Below are positions 51,545 to 62,648 of a stretch of DNA of 64,000 bases, piece after piece. The stretch comes from Variovorax sp. PBL-H6 (GTDB taxonomy: Bacteria; Pseudomonadota; Gammaproteobacteria; Burkholderiales; Burkholderiaceae_C): contig NZ_LR594659.1 of assembly GCF_901827155.1 (NCBI RefSeq), forward strand, positions 1,798,001 through 1,862,000, written 5' to 3'. The position numbers and the translations under genes are program-made. Position 1 is the stretch's first letter. Every line of letters begins with the position of its first letter. The notes beneath the pieces were generated by a model, which had not been told where the DNA came from, did not search any database, and saw only the letters and a list, made by a program, of their open reading frames with translations.

Positions 51545-53146
51545 ATGAAGAACTGGAAGATCGGCGTGCGCCTGGGCATCGGCTTCGCGATGGTGCTGGC
51601 ATTGCTGGCCATCGTCGCGGGCATCGGCGTGTTGCGCCTGCAGGGCGTGGGCGAGGCCATGCAGGAGATGGTGCAGCGATCGCTGGTGAAGGAGCGCCTG
51701 GCCGCTACCTGGCTGCAGAACACCAGCAACAACAGCATTCGTACCTTCTCGCTGCTCAAGAGCAACGACGCGGAGGTGCAGGAGTTCCTGCAGAAGAACA
51801 TCACCAAGACCAGCGCGCTCATCTCCGAGACCCAGAAAAAGCTGGAGACGCTGCTGGACACGCCCGAGGAGCAGGCGATCAGCGCCGACATCAAGAAACG
51901 GCGCGGTGAATACGTGGGCCTTCGCAACGACATCCTGAAGCTCAAGGCCGAAGGCCGGCAGGACGAGGCGGCCCGGATCACCAACGAGAAGCTGATCCCG
52001 ATGCTCGACGCCTACGACGCCAGCATCCGCAGCATGCTGACGCACCAGGCCGCCCGCATCGACCTCGCCGCCGGTTCCGTCGACGCGCTCTATCGCTCGG
52101 GGCGCATGAACGTGATCGTGCTGGCCCTGGTCGCGCTGGCGCTGGGCGCGGTGCTGGCCTGGCTGCTGACGCGCAGCATCACAGGCCCGCTCAACGAGGC
52201 GGTGCAGGTGGCGCAGACCGTGGCCGCCGGCGACCTGCGCAGCGAGGTGGTGGTGAAGTCGAGCGACGAGACCGGCCTGCTCATGCAGGCGCTCCAGGGC
52301 ATGAATGCCAACCTGGCCCGCGTGGTGGGCGAGGTGCGCAACGGCACCGACACCATTGCCACCGCCTCGGGGCAGATCGCCTCGGGCAACCAGGACCTCT
52401 CGTCGCGCACCGAGGAGCAGGCCAGTTCGCTGCAGCAGACGGCCGCTTCGATGGAAGAGCTGACCTCCACGGTCAAGCAGAACGCCGACAACGCGCGGCA
52501 GGCGAATCAGCTCGCGCTGTCGGCCTCCGAAGTGGCGGTCAAGGGCGGCAGCGTGGTCGGGCAGGTGGTGGACACCATGGCCTCGATCCATGCGTCGTCC
52601 AAGAAGATCGTGGACATCATCGGCGTCATCGACGGCATCGCGTTCCAGACCAACATCCTGGCGCTCAACGCTGCGGTGGAAGCCGCACGCGCCGGCGAGC
52701 AGGGCAGGGGCTTTGCAGTGGTCGCTTCCGAGGTCCGCAACCTGGCCCAGCGCTCGGCGGCAGCGGCCAAGGAGATCAAGGGCCTGATCGACGACTCGGT
52801 GGGCAAGGTCGATGCAGGCACTGCGCTGGTGGGCGAGGCCGGCAAGACGATGGAAGAGATCGTGGGCAGCATCCGCCGCGTGACCGACATCGTGGGCGAG
52901 ATCAGCGCGGCGAGCCATGAGCAGACGCAAGGCATCGAGCAGATCAACCAGGCGATCACGCAGATGGACCAGGTGACGCAGCAGAACGCGGCGCTGGTGG
53001 AAGAAGCCGCTGCCGCGGCGCAGTCGATGCAGGAACAGGCCGGCAGCCTGGTCGAGGCGGTGAGCGTTTTCAAGCTCGAAGAGCGCGCGTGCGCACTTGT
53101 TTTTGAGCGTGAGCCTCAAGACTGGCGCGCAACTGCCGATAACTGA
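51545..53146 (+). CDS. methyl-accepting chemotaxis protein 1
   Basis: A 533-residue chemoreceptor. Transmembrane helices are at about residues 12-30 and 188-210, around a four-helix-bundle sensor domain; a HAMP domain follows (about 210-262). The signalling domain has the tip [24 protein letters not shown]. About 237 residues of this domain are identical in receptors 3 and 5. There is no CheR-binding pentapeptide: the protein ends with a frame running through the cheW promoter ([16 protein letters not shown]), unlike its paralogues, suggesting that an ancestral end was replaced. Confidence 0.95.
   Translation: MKNWKIGVRLGIGFAMVLALLAIVAGIGVLRLQGVGEAMQEMVQRSLVKERLAATWLQNTSNNSIRTFSLLKSNDAEVQEFLQKNITKTSALISETQKKLETLLDTPEEQAISADIKKRRGEYVGLRNDILKLKAEGRQDEAARITNEKLIPMLDAYDASIRSMLTHQAARIDLAAGSVDALYRSGRMNVIVLALVALALGAVLAWLLTRSITGPLNEAVQVAQTVAAGDLRSEVVVKSSDETGLLMQALQGMNANLARVVGEVRNGTDTIATASGQIASGNQDLSSRTEEQASSLQQTAASMEELTSTVKQNADNARQANQLALSASEVAVKGGSVVGQVVDTMASIHASSKKIVDIIGVIDGIAFQTNILALNAAVEAARAGEQGRGFAVVASEVRNLAQRSAAAAKEIKGLIDDSVGKVDAGTALVGEAGKTMEEIVGSIRRVTDIVGEISAASHEQTQGIEQINQAITQMDQVTQQNAALVEEAAAAAQSMQEQAGSLVEAVSVFKLEERACALVFEREPQDWRATADN
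53116..53142 (+). promoter_or_regulatory. FliA promoter of cheW
   Basis: TCAAGACT, 11 bp, GCCGATAA, located inside the last codons of receptor gene 1 and 69 bp before cheW. The -10 element is perfect; the -35 is weaker. Confidence 0.75.
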
Positions 53147-53210
53147 TCGAGCACCGCGCCGCCGGCCGGCAAGCCACCGAACCCGCGAATTTCTTCAGAG
53201 AGACCAGAAC

Positions 53211-53735
53211 ATGCTGAACATGACCCATGAATCCGCCCACCAGGCCGCGCACGGCTCGGTGGCTTCCCTCGCCTCCGGCGGCCGCCCGCTGGAGTTCCTG
53301 GCCTTCACGCTGGGCGAAGAGGAATACGGCATCGATATCCAGAAGGTGCAGGAGCTGCGCGGCTACGACGCGGTCACGCGCATCGCGAACGCGCCGGAGT
53401 TCATCAAGGGGGTGGTGAACCTGCGCGGGATCATCGTTCCGATCATCGACATGCGCATCAAGTTCGCACTGGGCACGCCGACCTACGACCAGTTCACGGT
53501 GGTGATCGTGCTGAACATCGGCGGTCGCGTGGTGGGGATGGTGGTGGACAGCGTGTCGGACGTGATCACGCTGAGCCCGGAGCAGATCAAGCCGGCGCCG
53601 GAGATGGGCGCTGCGCTGGACACGGACTACCTGATCGGCCTTGGAACGCTCGAAGAGCGGATGCTGATCCTGGTGGACATCGACCGCTTGATGTCGAGCG
53701 ATGAAATGGGCCTGGTGGAAAGGATCGCCGCCTGA
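53211..53735 (+). CDS. cheW: chemotaxis adaptor CheW
   Basis: A 174-residue Che[49 protein letters not shown] and [27 protein letters not shown] are conserved. It links receptors to the CheA kinase. The N-terminal 25 residues are polar and extra. CheA, CheY, CheR and CheB are not in the window. The start at 53211 follows AGAGAGACC; upstream frame is in the promoter. Confidence 0.96.
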   Translation: MLNMTHESAHQAAHGSVASLASGGRPLEFLAFTLGEEEYGIDIQKVQELRGYDAVTRIANAPEFIKGVVNLRGIIVPIIDMRIKFALGTPTYDQFTVVIVLNIGGRVVGMVVDSVSDVITLSPEQIKPAPEMGAALDTDYLIGLGTLEERMLILVDIDRLMSSDEMGLVERIAA

Positions 53736-53787
53736 GCTGCCTGAGCTGCTGGAAGCCCACAGAGGCCCACGGCTCCGCGAGAAAATC

Positions 53788-55539
53788 ATGAAAGCGTTCT
53801 ACAACCTCAAGCTTGCGAGCAAGCTCCTCATTTCCTTTGCCGCCGTTCTTGCACTGACGGCTTTCCTCGGCATCTTCGCCGTCGTTCAGCTGGCGAAGGT
53901 GAACCGGATGTCGACCGAGATCTCGACCAACTGGATGCCTTCGGCGCAAGCGCTCCTGGACCTCAAGGCCCTCTCGGCTCGCTACCGCTCCGTGGAGATG
54001 CAGCACATCATGTCCACCACTGCGGACGACATGGCACGTTACGAGAAGACGATGACCTCGGTGTGGGACGGCATGCGAACGACACGCGAGCGTTATTCGC
54101 AGCTCATCAGCGAGCCTGCCGAGAAGGCGCTGTACCAGAAGCTCGCCGATACCACCGGCCAATACGCACAGGAGCACGAGAAGCTGGTCGCGCTGTCGCG
54201 CGCGCAGAGGAACGACGAGGCCGTGGCCCTGCTGCGAGGCGATTCGCTGCGTGTGAGCACGGAACTGAACACGACCATCGACCAGCTGGTGGCGCTCAAC
54301 GTCGAGGGTGGCAACCAGGCCAGCGCCACGGCGGATGCGATCTACGCGCAAGGACGGATGTGGATCCTCGCCGTTCTGGCGGGCTGCATCGTGCTGGGCC
54401 TGGGCTTCGCGCTGTGGATTGCCCGCATCGTCTCCCGCCCGCTGGGTGAGGCAGTCCAGGTCGCGCAGTCGGTTGCAGCCGGCGACCTGACGAGCCGCAT
54501 CGAGCCACGCAGCACGGACGAGACGGGTCAGCTGATGCAGGCCCTGAAGAACATGAACGAGAGCCTGGTGAAGATCGTCGGCCAGGTGCGCACGGGCACC
54601 GACACCATCGCCACGGCTTCGGGCCAGATCGCGGTGGGCAACCAGGACCTGTCCTCCCGCACGGAGGAGCAGGCCAGCTCCCTGGAGCAGACGGCCGCCT
54701 CGATGGAGGAGCTGACCACCACCGTCAAGCAGAACGCCGACAACGCGCGTCAGGCGAATCAACTGGCGTTGTCGGCCTCGGCGGTGGCGGTCAGGGGTGG
54801 CGACGTGGTCGGCCAGGTGGTGGACACGATGGGTTCCATCAATGCCTCTTCCAGGAAGATCGTGGACATCATCGCGGTGATCGATGGCATTGCCTTCCAG
54901 ACCAACATCCTGGCGCTCAACGCGGCGGTGGAGGCGGCCCGCGCTGGCGAGCAGGGCAGGGGCTTCGCGGTGGTGGCCTCTGAAGTGCGCAACCTCGCGC
55001 AGCGCTCGGCGGCAGCAGCCAAGGAGATCAAGGGCCTCATCGACGACTCGGTGGGCAAGGTGGATGCGGGCACTGCGCTGGTCGGCGAGGCCGGCAAGAC
55101 CATGGACGAGATCGTTGCCAGCGTCAAGCGCGTGACCGACATCATGGGCGAGATCACCTCGGCCAGCCACGAGCAGACGCAGGGCATCGAGCAGATCAAC
55201 CAGGCGATCACGCAGATGGACCAGGTGACGCAGCAGAACGCGGCGCTGGTCGAGGAAGCGTCCGCCGCCGCGCAGGCCATGCAGGAGCAGGCCGCGGGCC
55301 TGGTCGAGTCGGTGCGCGTGTTCCGGCTGGACGCCCGGGGGCAAGAGCCCGCAGTGGTGGCCGCTGCAGCCCAGAGGGCAACAAAGGTGATGGCGCAGAA
55401 GCCATCCGCGCCGGTGCTCAAGGCGGCACCGCGGGCGATGGCGGCCAAGGCCCTCTCGAAGCCGGTCGGGAAGAGCGAGCCCGTGCTGCAGCTGGGCAAG
55501 GCGGGCGCTGCAGCGGGCGGCGACTGGACCGAATTCTGA
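53788..55539 (+). CDS. methyl-accepting chemotaxis protein 2 (with CheR/CheB tether)
   Basis: A 583-residue chemoreceptor with helices at about 10-32 and 190-212, a 4-helix-bundle sensor, HAMP and signalling domain ([24 protein letters not shown]). Unlike receptors 1, 3 and 5 it has [12 protein letters not shown] and SINASSRKI variants and a long Ala/Pro/Lys linker ending in DWTEF, a W-x2-F pentapeptide that binds CheR/CheB in other bacteria. It starts 52 bp after cheW and is probably co-transcribed. Confidence 0.95.
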   Translation: MKAFYNLKLASKLLISFAAVLALTAFLGIFAVVQLAKVNRMSTEISTNWMPSAQALLDLKALSARYRSVEMQHIMSTTADDMARYEKTMTSVWDGMRTTRERYSQLISEPAEKALYQKLADTTGQYAQEHEKLVALSRAQRNDEAVALLRGDSLRVSTELNTTIDQLVALNVEGGNQASATADAIYAQGRMWILAVLAGCIVLGLGFALWIARIVSRPLGEAVQVAQSVAAGDLTSRIEPRSTDETGQLMQALKNMNESLVKIVGQVRTGTDTIATASGQIAVGNQDLSSRTEEQASSLEQTAASMEELTTTVKQNADNARQANQLALSASAVAVRGGDVVGQVVDTMGSINASSRKIVDIIAVIDGIAFQTNILALNAAVEAARAGEQGRGFAVVASEVRNLAQRSAAAAKEIKGLIDDSVGKVDAGTALVGEAGKTMDEIVASVKRVTDIMGEITSASHEQTQGIEQINQAITQMDQVTQQNAALVEEASAAAQAMQEQAAGLVESVRVFRLDARGQEPAVVAAAAQRATKVMAQKPSAPVLKAAPRAMAAKALSKPVGKSEPVLQLGKAGAAAGGDWTEF

Positions 55540-55555
55540 ATCGAGGAGACGTACC

Positions 55556-57121
55556 GTGAGTCTCAAGGATCTGAAAATCGGCACGCGCCTGGGCTTCGGC
55601 TTCGCGACAGTGCTGCTGTTGCTGGCCGCCATATCGGCTGTCGGAGTGCTGCGCCTGCAGAGCGTGGGCAACGCGACGGACCGCATGGTGCAAGGCGCCA
55701 TGGTCAAGGAGCGGCTGGCGAGCGAATGGGCCAAGCTGCTGGGCACGGCCATCGTGCAGACCTTCGCGATGGCGAAGGCCACCGAGCCCGCGACCGAAGC
55801 GCATTTCGCCAAGGCGCGGCTCGAGACCTCGCAACGCATCAACCCGGTGCAGAAGAAGCTGGAGGAACTGCTGAGCGCGCCGGAGGAGAAGAAGCTCTAC
55901 GGCCAGGTGGCGGATGCGCGCAAGATCGTCCTGGAGGTCCTGGCCGAGATCGTCAAGCTCAAGGCCGCCGGCGATGCAGCGGGTGCCAACCAGCTCGCGG
56001 ACACCCGCTTCGCCGCGGCGCTCAGTGTCTATGAAGAGGCCGTGGCCCGGATTGCGGCCCACGAGCGCGAGCAGATCGATGCGACCACGGCCGGCATCAC
56101 GAAGGACCACCAGAGCGGTCGCATGCTGATGATCGTGCTGTCGGCGGTGGCGCTGGTGCTCGGCGTGCTGTGCGCATGGCTGACTGCGCGCAGCATCACC
56201 CGGCCGCTCGGCGAAGCCGTCAAGGTCGCGGAGACAGTGGCGAGCGGCGATCTCAGCGCCCGCATCGAAGTGGACTCTCGCGACGAGACTGGCCAGCTCA
56301 TGAACGCACTGCGCAACATGAACGCGAGCCTGGCGCAGGTGGTGGGCGAGGTGCGCATCGGCACCGACACCATCGCCACCGCCTCGGGGCAGATCGCCTC
56401 GGGCAACCAGGACCTCTCGTCGCGCACCGAGGAGCAGGCCAGTTCACTGCAGCAGACGGCCGCTTCGATGGAAGAGCTGACCTCCACCGTCAAGCAGAAC
56501 GCCGACAACGCGCGGCAGGCGAATCAACTTGCGCTGTCGGCCTCCGAAGTGGCGGTCAAGGGCGGCAGCGTGGTCGGGCAGGTGGTGGACACCATGGCCT
56601 CGATCCATGCGTCGTCCAAGAAGATCGTGGACATCATCGGCGTCATCGACGGCATCGCCTTCCAGACCAACATCCTCGCGCTCAACGCGGCAGTAGAGGC
56701 GGCACGCGCCGGTGAACAGGGCCGCGGCTTCGCGGTGGTCGCATCCGAAGTGCGCAACCTCGCGCAGCGCTCTGCCGCAGCGGCCAAGGAAATCAAGGGC
56801 CTGATCGACGACTCGGTGGGCAAGGTCGATGCGGGCACTGCGCTGGTGGGCGAGGCCGGCAAGACGATGGAAGAGATCGTGGGCAGCATCCGCCGCGTGA
56901 CCGACATCGTGGGCGAGATCAGCGCGGCGAGCCATGAGCAGACGCAAGGCATCGAGCAGATCAACCAGGCGATCACGCAGATGGACCAGGTGACGCAGCA
57001 GAACGCGGCGCTGGTGGAAGAAGCCGCTGCCGCCGCCCAGTCGATGCAGGAACAGGCCGGCAGCCTGGTACAGGCCGTCAGCGTGTTCAGGCTGAAGACC
57101 ACGGAGCCGAGCCTCGGCTGA
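55556..57121 (+). CDS. methyl-accepting chemotaxis protein 3
   Basis: A 521-residue chemoreceptor. Starts at GTG 55556 after GAGGAG. Helices at about 8-30 and 189-210 flank a sensor unlike those of its neighbours; the signalling domain is identical in protein to those of receptors 1 and 5 over about 237 residues. Ends [13 protein letters not shown] with no pentapeptide. Confidence 0.95.
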   Translation: MSLKDLKIGTRLGFGFATVLLLLAAISAVGVLRLQSVGNATDRMVQGAMVKERLASEWAKLLGTAIVQTFAMAKATEPATEAHFAKARLETSQRINPVQKKLEELLSAPEEKKLYGQVADARKIVLEVLAEIVKLKAAGDAAGANQLADTRFAAALSVYEEAVARIAAHEREQIDATTAGITKDHQSGRMLMIVLSAVALVLGVLCAWLTARSITRPLGEAVKVAETVASGDLSARIEVDSRDETGQLMNALRNMNASLAQVVGEVRIGTDTIATASGQIASGNQDLSSRTEEQASSLQQTAASMEELTSTVKQNADNARQANQLALSASEVAVKGGSVVGQVVDTMASIHASSKKIVDIIGVIDGIAFQTNILALNAAVEAARAGEQGRGFAVVASEVRNLAQRSAAAAKEIKGLIDDSVGKVDAGTALVGEAGKTMEEIVGSIRRVTDIVGEISAASHEQTQGIEQINQAITQMDQVTQQNAALVEEAAAAAQSMQEQAGSLVQAVSVFRLKTTEPSLG

Positions 57122-57147
57122 ATCTATCCCCCAACAGGAATCTCATC

Positions 57148-58872
57148 ATGAAGTCTCTATCGAATCTCCGTATCGGAACGCGCCTGGCGCTGGGCTTCGG
57201 CCTGGTGTTGGCCCTGACCCTGGCTTCCGCCGTCTTTGCGCTGATCAGCGCCAACAAGAACGCCGAGGCCATGCGCCAGATGATGGCGAGCCCGCTGGCC
57301 AAGGAGCGGTTGATCTCCGATTGGTACGTGCTGACGTACTCGGCCATCGCGCGCACCGCCATGATTGCCAAGACGACCGACGCGACGCTGCCGGTCACCT
57401 TCGCAGACGTCATCTCCGACAGTGTGAAGAAGGGCGCCGAGACGATGGCCAAGGTCGAGGCGCTGCTGGTGACCGACGGCGAGAAGGCCACCTTCAAGTC
57501 CATCGTCGACCTGCGGGCCAAGTACCAGTTGGCCAAGGATGCCGTGCAGAAGGCCAAGGCCGGCGGCGACGCGGCCGAGACCGAGCGCGTGTTCAAGGAA
57601 GTCTTCCAGCCCGCCGCCCAGGCCTACGAGAGCCAGGTGCTGGGACTGCTGGGGATGGAGCGCAAGGCCATCGACGACATGAGCCGCGCGATCGACGCGG
57701 CGAATGCGAGCAGCTTCAACCTGCGCATCGCGATGAACGTGCTGACGCTGCTGGCGGGCGGGCTCTGCGCCTTCCTGATCGCACGCAGCATCACGCGGCC
57801 GCTGAGCAAGGCGGTGAAGGTCGCCGAGACGGTGGCGAGCGGCGATCTCGGCGCGCGCATCGAGGTGCAGTCGCGCGACGAGACCGGGCAGCTCATGCAC
57901 GCGCTCAAGAACATGAACGAAAGCCTGGCGCGCGTGGTGGGCCAGGTGCGCGCCGGCACCGACACCATCGCCACTGCATCGGGCCAGATCGCGGCGGGCA
58001 ACCACGACCTCTCCGCGCGAACCGAGGAGCAGGCCAGCTCGCTGGAAGAGACCGCGGCCTCGATGGAAGAGTTGACCTCCACCGTCAAGCAGAACGCGGA
58101 CAACGCGCGGCAGGCGAATCAGCTCGCGCTCTCGGCCTCCGAGGTGGCGGTGAAGGGCGGCAGCGTGGTCTCGCAGGTGGTGGGCACCATGGGCTCGATC
58201 AATGCCTCGTCCAGGAAGATCGTCGACATCATCGGCGTGATCGACGGCATCGCCTTCCAGACCAACATCCTTGCGCTCAATGCCGCGGTGGAAGCCGCGC
58301 GTGCCGGCGAGCAGGGCCGCGGCTTCGCGGTGGTCGCTTCCGAAGTGCGCAACCTCGCACAGCGCTCGGCGGCTGCCGCGAAGGAGATCAAGGCCCTGAT
58401 CGACGACTCGGTGGACAAGGTCGAGGAGGGCAGCAGGCAGGTGGCCGAGGCGGGCCGCACCATGGAAGAGATCGTCGACAGCGTCAAGCGCGTGACCGAC
58501 ATCATGGGCGAGATCACCTCCGCCAGCCAGGAGCAGACCCAGGGCATCGAGCAGGTCAACCAGGCCATCAGCCAGATGGACCAGGTGACGCAGCAGAACG
58601 CGGCGCTGGTGGAAGAGGCCTCGGCCGCGGCGCAATCCATGCAGGAGCAGGCCTCCAGCCTGGTCGAGGCAGTGAGTGTGTTCAAGCTGGGCCATGACGA
58701 GGCGGCGGCCGTGGTGCTGGCACAGGTGCAGAGCAAGAGCCGTGCACCCTTGCCGGCGAAACGCGTCGCGCCGGCCATCAAGGGCCCGGCACCCGCGCCA
58801 GCCAAGGCGGCGCCCAAGGCGCTCCCACAGGCTGCAAGCGCGGCACCGGCTGGGGACTGGACAGAGTTCTAG
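57148..58872 (+). CDS. methyl-accepting chemotaxis protein 4 (with CheR/CheB tether)
   Basis: A 574-residue chemoreceptor with helices at about 12-32 and 195-215. The signalling domain differs from those of 1, 3 and 5 ([52 protein letters not shown]). A Pro/Ala/Lys linker leads to a C-terminal DWTEF pentapeptide, so like receptor 2 it can tether CheR/CheB. 26 bp separates it from receptor 3. Confidence 0.95.
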   Translation: MKSLSNLRIGTRLALGFGLVLALTLASAVFALISANKNAEAMRQMMASPLAKERLISDWYVLTYSAIARTAMIAKTTDATLPVTFADVISDSVKKGAETMAKVEALLVTDGEKATFKSIVDLRAKYQLAKDAVQKAKAGGDAAETERVFKEVFQPAAQAYESQVLGLLGMERKAIDDMSRAIDAANASSFNLRIAMNVLTLLAGGLCAFLIARSITRPLSKAVKVAETVASGDLGARIEVQSRDETGQLMHALKNMNESLARVVGQVRAGTDTIATASGQIAAGNHDLSARTEEQASSLEETAASMEELTSTVKQNADNARQANQLALSASEVAVKGGSVVSQVVGTMGSINASSRKIVDIIGVIDGIAFQTNILALNAAVEAARAGEQGRGFAVVASEVRNLAQRSAAAAKEIKALIDDSVDKVEEGSRQVAEAGRTMEEIVDSVKRVTDIMGEITSASQEQTQGIEQVNQAISQMDQVTQQNAALVEEASAAAQSMQEQASSLVEAVSVFKLGHDEAAAVVLAQVQSKSRAPLPAKRVAPAIKGPAPAPAKAAPKALPQAASAAPAGDWTEF

Positions 58873-58891
58873 CCCGATGAACCGGCAGCGC

Positions 58892-58918
58892 TCAACTTCC
58901 TGCGCTGCCCGCCGATAA
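58892..58918 (+). promoter_or_regulatory. FliA promoter of chemoreceptor 5
   Basis: TCAACTTC, 11 bp, GCCGATAA, 49 bp before the start codon of receptor 5. The -10 is perfect and the spacing is standard. Confidence 0.85.
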
Positions 58919-58966
58919 ACCATGGGTCCGGCCCGAGTTCATGGGCCCGCATGAAGGAAAAGAAAA

Positions 58967-60544
58967 ATGCAGTGGTTCCAAAAGCTTCGTGTCGGCGTCA
59001 AGCTGATCCTCGCCTTCCTGGTGGTCGCGGCGCTCGGCGCAGCGGTCAGCGCACTCGGCATCTTTCAGATGAGCCGGATCAGCGCATCGACCGGAAGCCT
59101 CTACAACCATGAGATGCGCACGCTCGAGGCGGCGCAGTCGGCCAACATCCACCTGCTGTATGCCAGCCGCGCGCAGATGAGCCTGCTGTCGGCCTCCACG
59201 AAGGGCGAGCGCAATGCAGGCATTGCCGAGCTCAAGAAGGCCGGCACCGCGTTGGGCGAGCGCATGGCCCAGATCAAGCCGGTGCTGCTCGAGAGCGATG
59301 CGGGCACCAAGCTCAACGAGCGCTACGAGGCACTGGTGCAGCCGTTGCGCAAGCGCATGGGCGAGTTCATCGAGCTGATCTCGAAGCAGTCGCTCGACAG
59401 CTCGCAGTTCGACGGCCGCGTGGCCGAGGAAAGCACCCAGCTGCTGAAGGATTCACGTGCCGTCGAGGACGTGCTCGAACAGATGGTGAAGCATGCCGAT
59501 GGCATGGCCAAGGCGAGCATGGAGGGTGCCGAGGGCACCTTCAAGACCTCGCGTCTGCTGTTGTTGGCCATGGCCCTGATGGGCCTGGTTGCCAGCGTGG
59601 GCCTGGGCGTGGTGGTGGCCCGCCTGCTGTCGCGCCAGCTCGGCGGCGAGCCGGCCTATGCGGCCGACGTGGTGGGCCGCATCGCGGATGGCGATCTCAC
59701 GGTGGGCGTGGCGGCGCACGCGGCCGGCCAAGGCAGCGTGCTGCACTCGATCAAGCAGATGCAGGACCAGCTGACCGACGTGGTGGTCAGGATCAAGCAT
59801 TCGAGCGACGCCATCGCCACGGCATCGGGCGAGATCGCCTCCGGCAACCAGGACCTCTCGTCGCGCACCGAGGAGCAGGCCAGTTCGCTGCAGCAGACGG
59901 CCGCTTCGATGGAAGAGCTGACCTCCACCGTCAAGCAGAACGCGGACAACGCGCGGCAGGCGAATCAGCTCGCGCTGTCGGCTTCCGAAGTGGCGGTCAA
60001 GGGCGGCAGCGTGGTCGGGCAGGTGGTGGACACCATGGCCTCGATCCACGCATCGTCCAAGAAGATCGTGGACATCATCGGCGTCATCGACGGCATCGCG
60101 TTCCAGACCAACATCCTGGCGCTCAACGCGGCGGTGGAGGCGGCACGCGCCGGTGAACAGGGCCGCGGCTTCGCGGTGGTCGCATCCGAAGTGCGCAACC
60201 TCGCGCAGCGCTCTGCCGCAGCGGCCAAGGAAATCAAGGGCCTGATCGACGACTCGGTAGGCAAGGTCGATGCGGGCACTGCGCTGGTGGGCGAGGCCGG
60301 CAAGACGATGGAAGAGATCGTGGGCAGCATCCGCCGCGTGACCGACATCGTGGGCGAGATCAGCGCGGCGAGCCATGAGCAGACGCAAGGCATCGAGCAG
60401 ATCAACCAGGCGATCACGCAGATGGACCAAGTGACGCAGCAGAACGCGGCGCTGGTGGAAGAAGCCGCTGCCGCCGCCCAGTCGATGCAGGAACAGGCCG
60501 GCAGCCTGGTGCAGGCCGTCAGCGTGTTCAGGCTCGCTGAATGA
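58967..60544 (+). CDS. methyl-accepting chemotaxis protein 5
   Basis: A 525-residue chemoreceptor with helices at about 12-32 and 197-220. Its HAMP region is different from the other four ([26 protein letters not shown]), typical of a separate receptor lineage, yet the signalling domain is the same as in receptors 1 and 3. No pentapeptide at the C-terminus (SVFRLAE). GAAGGAAAAG precedes the ATG. The abrupt change from lineage-specific HAMP to shared signalling domain argues for gene conversion. Confidence 0.95.
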   Translation: MQWFQKLRVGVKLILAFLVVAALGAAVSALGIFQMSRISASTGSLYNHEMRTLEAAQSANIHLLYASRAQMSLLSASTKGERNAGIAELKKAGTALGERMAQIKPVLLESDAGTKLNERYEALVQPLRKRMGEFIELISKQSLDSSQFDGRVAEESTQLLKDSRAVEDVLEQMVKHADGMAKASMEGAEGTFKTSRLLLLAMALMGLVASVGLGVVVARLLSRQLGGEPAYAADVVGRIADGDLTVGVAAHAAGQGSVLHSIKQMQDQLTDVVVRIKHSSDAIATASGEIASGNQDLSSRTEEQASSLQQTAASMEELTSTVKQNADNARQANQLALSASEVAVKGGSVVGQVVDTMASIHASSKKIVDIIGVIDGIAFQTNILALNAAVEAARAGEQGRGFAVVASEVRNLAQRSAAAAKEIKGLIDDSVGKVDAGTALVGEAGKTMEEIVGSIRRVTDIVGEISAASHEQTQGIEQINQAITQMDQVTQQNAALVEEAAAAAQSMQEQAGSLVQAVSVFRLAE

Positions 60545-60567
60545 GCTGAGGCCGCCAGGGCGCGCCT

Positions 60568-60593
60568 TCAACTTCGCCCGCCGCTGCCGATAA
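60568..60593 (+). promoter_or_regulatory. FliA promoter of flgKL
   Basis: TCAACTTC, 10 bp, GCCGATAA, 62 bp before flgK. The -10 is perfect; the spacer is one base short of the usual 11. The -35 matches that of the receptor 5 promoter. Confidence 0.75.
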
Positions 60594-60654
60594 ACAGGAA
60601 ACGGGCCGGCCGCCGCGCCGCGCCCTCGGAACAGATCTCCCTACAGGTAAAGCA

Positions 60655-62613
60655 ATGTCGATGTTCTATACCGGCCTGACCGGCCTGAGCGTGGCCCGCA
60701 GCGCGCTCATGACCACGGCCCACAACACCGCCAACGTCTACACGGCCGGCTACAGCCGCCAGACCTCGATGATCGCCAGCAACGGCGCCGTCGGCCTGGC
60801 GTCGGGCTTCGTCGGCACGGGCGCCCGCGTCAGCACGGTGGCACGCAGCTACGACACCTACCTCAACTCGCAGCTGAACGGCGCCGAGGCCTCGGGTGCC
60901 GCGCTTGCCAGCTACAACGCGCAGATCAGCCGCATCGACTCGCTGCTGGCCGACAAGACCTCCGGCCTGTCGCCGCTGATGCAGGGCTTCTTCGCCGGCG
61001 TGCAGGGCGTGGCCAACACGCCGGCCGACCCGGCGGCGCGACAGCAGCTCATCAGCGCCGCGCAAGCGCTGGCGAACAAGTTTCGCGCGACCGACCAGTA
61101 CCTCAGCGACCTCAACACCTCGGTCAACGAGCAGATCCAGGGCAGCGTGGGCGAGATCAACACCTACGCCAAGCAGATCGCCACCCTCAACCACCAGATC
61201 GGCCAGATGAGCGCCGTGGCCGGCGGCCAGCCGCCCAACGACCTGCTGGACCAGCGCGACCAGCTGGTCAACCAACTGGGCAAGCTGGTGGACGTGAAGG
61301 TGCTGGAGCAGGACGGCGGCAAGTACAACGTCTTCATCGGCAACGGCCAGTCGCTGGTGCTGGGCGACCAGGCGATGTCGCTCAAGGCCGGCCCCTCGGC
61401 GGCGGACCCGACCCGCACGGCACTGTCGCTGGTGGGCATCAACGGCACGGCCACGGAGCTCGCCGACAGCGTGTTCAGCGGTGGCTCCGTCGGCGGGCTG
61501 ATGGCCTTTCGAAACGAGACCCTCAGCACCTCGCAGAACGCCATCGGCCGCCTGGCCATGGCCCTCACCGGCACCTTCAACGACCAGCACAAGCTGGGAG
61601 TCGACCTCAACGGCGTGCTGGGCACCGACTTCTTCTCGCAGGCCGCGCCCGGCGTGTTCACCAACGCGCACAACAACGGCGACATGGTGCTCGGTGCCAG
61701 CATCACCGACGCCTCGCAGCTCAGCATCAGCGACTACTCGGTGGAGGTGAAGGACGTCGCGGGCGTGCTCAACTACTCGGTCACCCGCCTCACCGACAAG
61801 CAGGTGATCGGCACCTTCACCGGGTTCCCGATCAGCTTCGACGGAGTGAGCCTCAGCGTCGACAGCGGCACGGCCCAGGCCGGCGACCGCTTCCTGGTGC
61901 AGCCCACGCGCACCGGCGCACGCGATGTCGACGTGCTGGTGCTCGACCCCGCCAAGGTTGCCGCGGCGTCGCCGCTGATCGCAGGCAACACCGCCGGCAA
62001 CCAGGGCACCGGCGCGCTGGGCGCTCCCACGGTCGACGCCGGCTACCTGGCCGCGCCGCTGGCAGCGCCGGTCACGCTGAACTTCGACGCCGCCACCGGC
62101 GAGCTGACGGGCTTTCCGGCGGGTTCGGCGGTGACCGTGACCTTGGCCGACGGGACGTCGAACGTCTATGCCGCCGGCGACCCTGTGCCCTACACGGCCG
62201 GCGCGTCGATGAGCTTCGGCGGGATCACCGTCAAGATGACGGGCGCGCCCGCCAACGGCGATACCTTCACCATCAAGAACAACAGCGGTGGCGTCTCCGA
62301 TGGCAGCAATGCGCTGCTGCTTGGCGCGCTGCAGAAGAAGACTGTCATGGATGGCGGCACTTCCACCTTCGGCAGCGCCTTCGCGCAGCTGGTGAGCGCG
62401 GTGGGTAACCGGACCATGGAGATTCGCACGGCCGAGAAGACGCAGACCAGCGTGACGGAGCAGATCCGCGCCAGCCGCGATTCGATATCGGGCGTGAACC
62501 AGGACGAGGAAACCGCCAACCTGTTGATGTACCAGCAGATGTACCAGGCGAATGCCAAGGTGATCCAGACCGCCTCGACCATGTTCGACGCCATCCTCGG
62601 CATCAGCCACTAA
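60655..62613 (+). CDS. flgK: hook-filament junction protein FlgK (HAP1)
   Basis: A 652-residue junction protein. N-terminal YTGLTGLSVARSALMTTAHNTANVYTAGYSRQ and C-terminal SGVNQDEETANLLMYQQMYQANAKVIQTASTMFDAILGISH are the FlgK signatures. The central variable region is long, with Gly/Thr-rich beta segments. It joins hook to filament with FlgL and depends on FlgN for export. Confidence 0.96.
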   Translation: MSMFYTGLTGLSVARSALMTTAHNTANVYTAGYSRQTSMIASNGAVGLASGFVGTGARVSTVARSYDTYLNSQLNGAEASGAALASYNAQISRIDSLLADKTSGLSPLMQGFFAGVQGVANTPADPAARQQLISAAQALANKFRATDQYLSDLNTSVNEQIQGSVGEINTYAKQIATLNHQIGQMSAVAGGQPPNDLLDQRDQLVNQLGKLVDVKVLEQDGGKYNVFIGNGQSLVLGDQAMSLKAGPSAADPTRTALSLVGINGTATELADSVFSGGSVGGLMAFRNETLSTSQNAIGRLAMALTGTFNDQHKLGVDLNGVLGTDFFSQAAPGVFTNAHNNGDMVLGASITDASQLSISDYSVEVKDVAGVLNYSVTRLTDKQVIGTFTGFPISFDGVSLSVDSGTAQAGDRFLVQPTRTGARDVDVLVLDPAKVAAASPLIAGNTAGNQGTGALGAPTVDAGYLAAPLAAPVTLNFDAATGELTGFPAGSAVTVTLADGTSNVYAAGDPVPYTAGASMSFGGITVKMTGAPANGDTFTIKNNSGGVSDGSNALLLGALQKKTVMDGGTSTFGSAFAQLVSAVGNRTMEIRTAEKTQTSVTEQIRASRDSISGVNQDEETANLLMYQQMYQANAKVIQTASTMFDAILGISH

Positions 62614-62648
62614 CCAGGCCGCAGGCCCAGCCCTTTTCAGGAGTCGCG

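Noticed and set aside
51545..60544. Receptor array as an assembly duplication
   Set aside because: Sensor domains, HAMP regions, intergenic spacers and C-termini differ clearly between copies, so the repeats are real paralogues.
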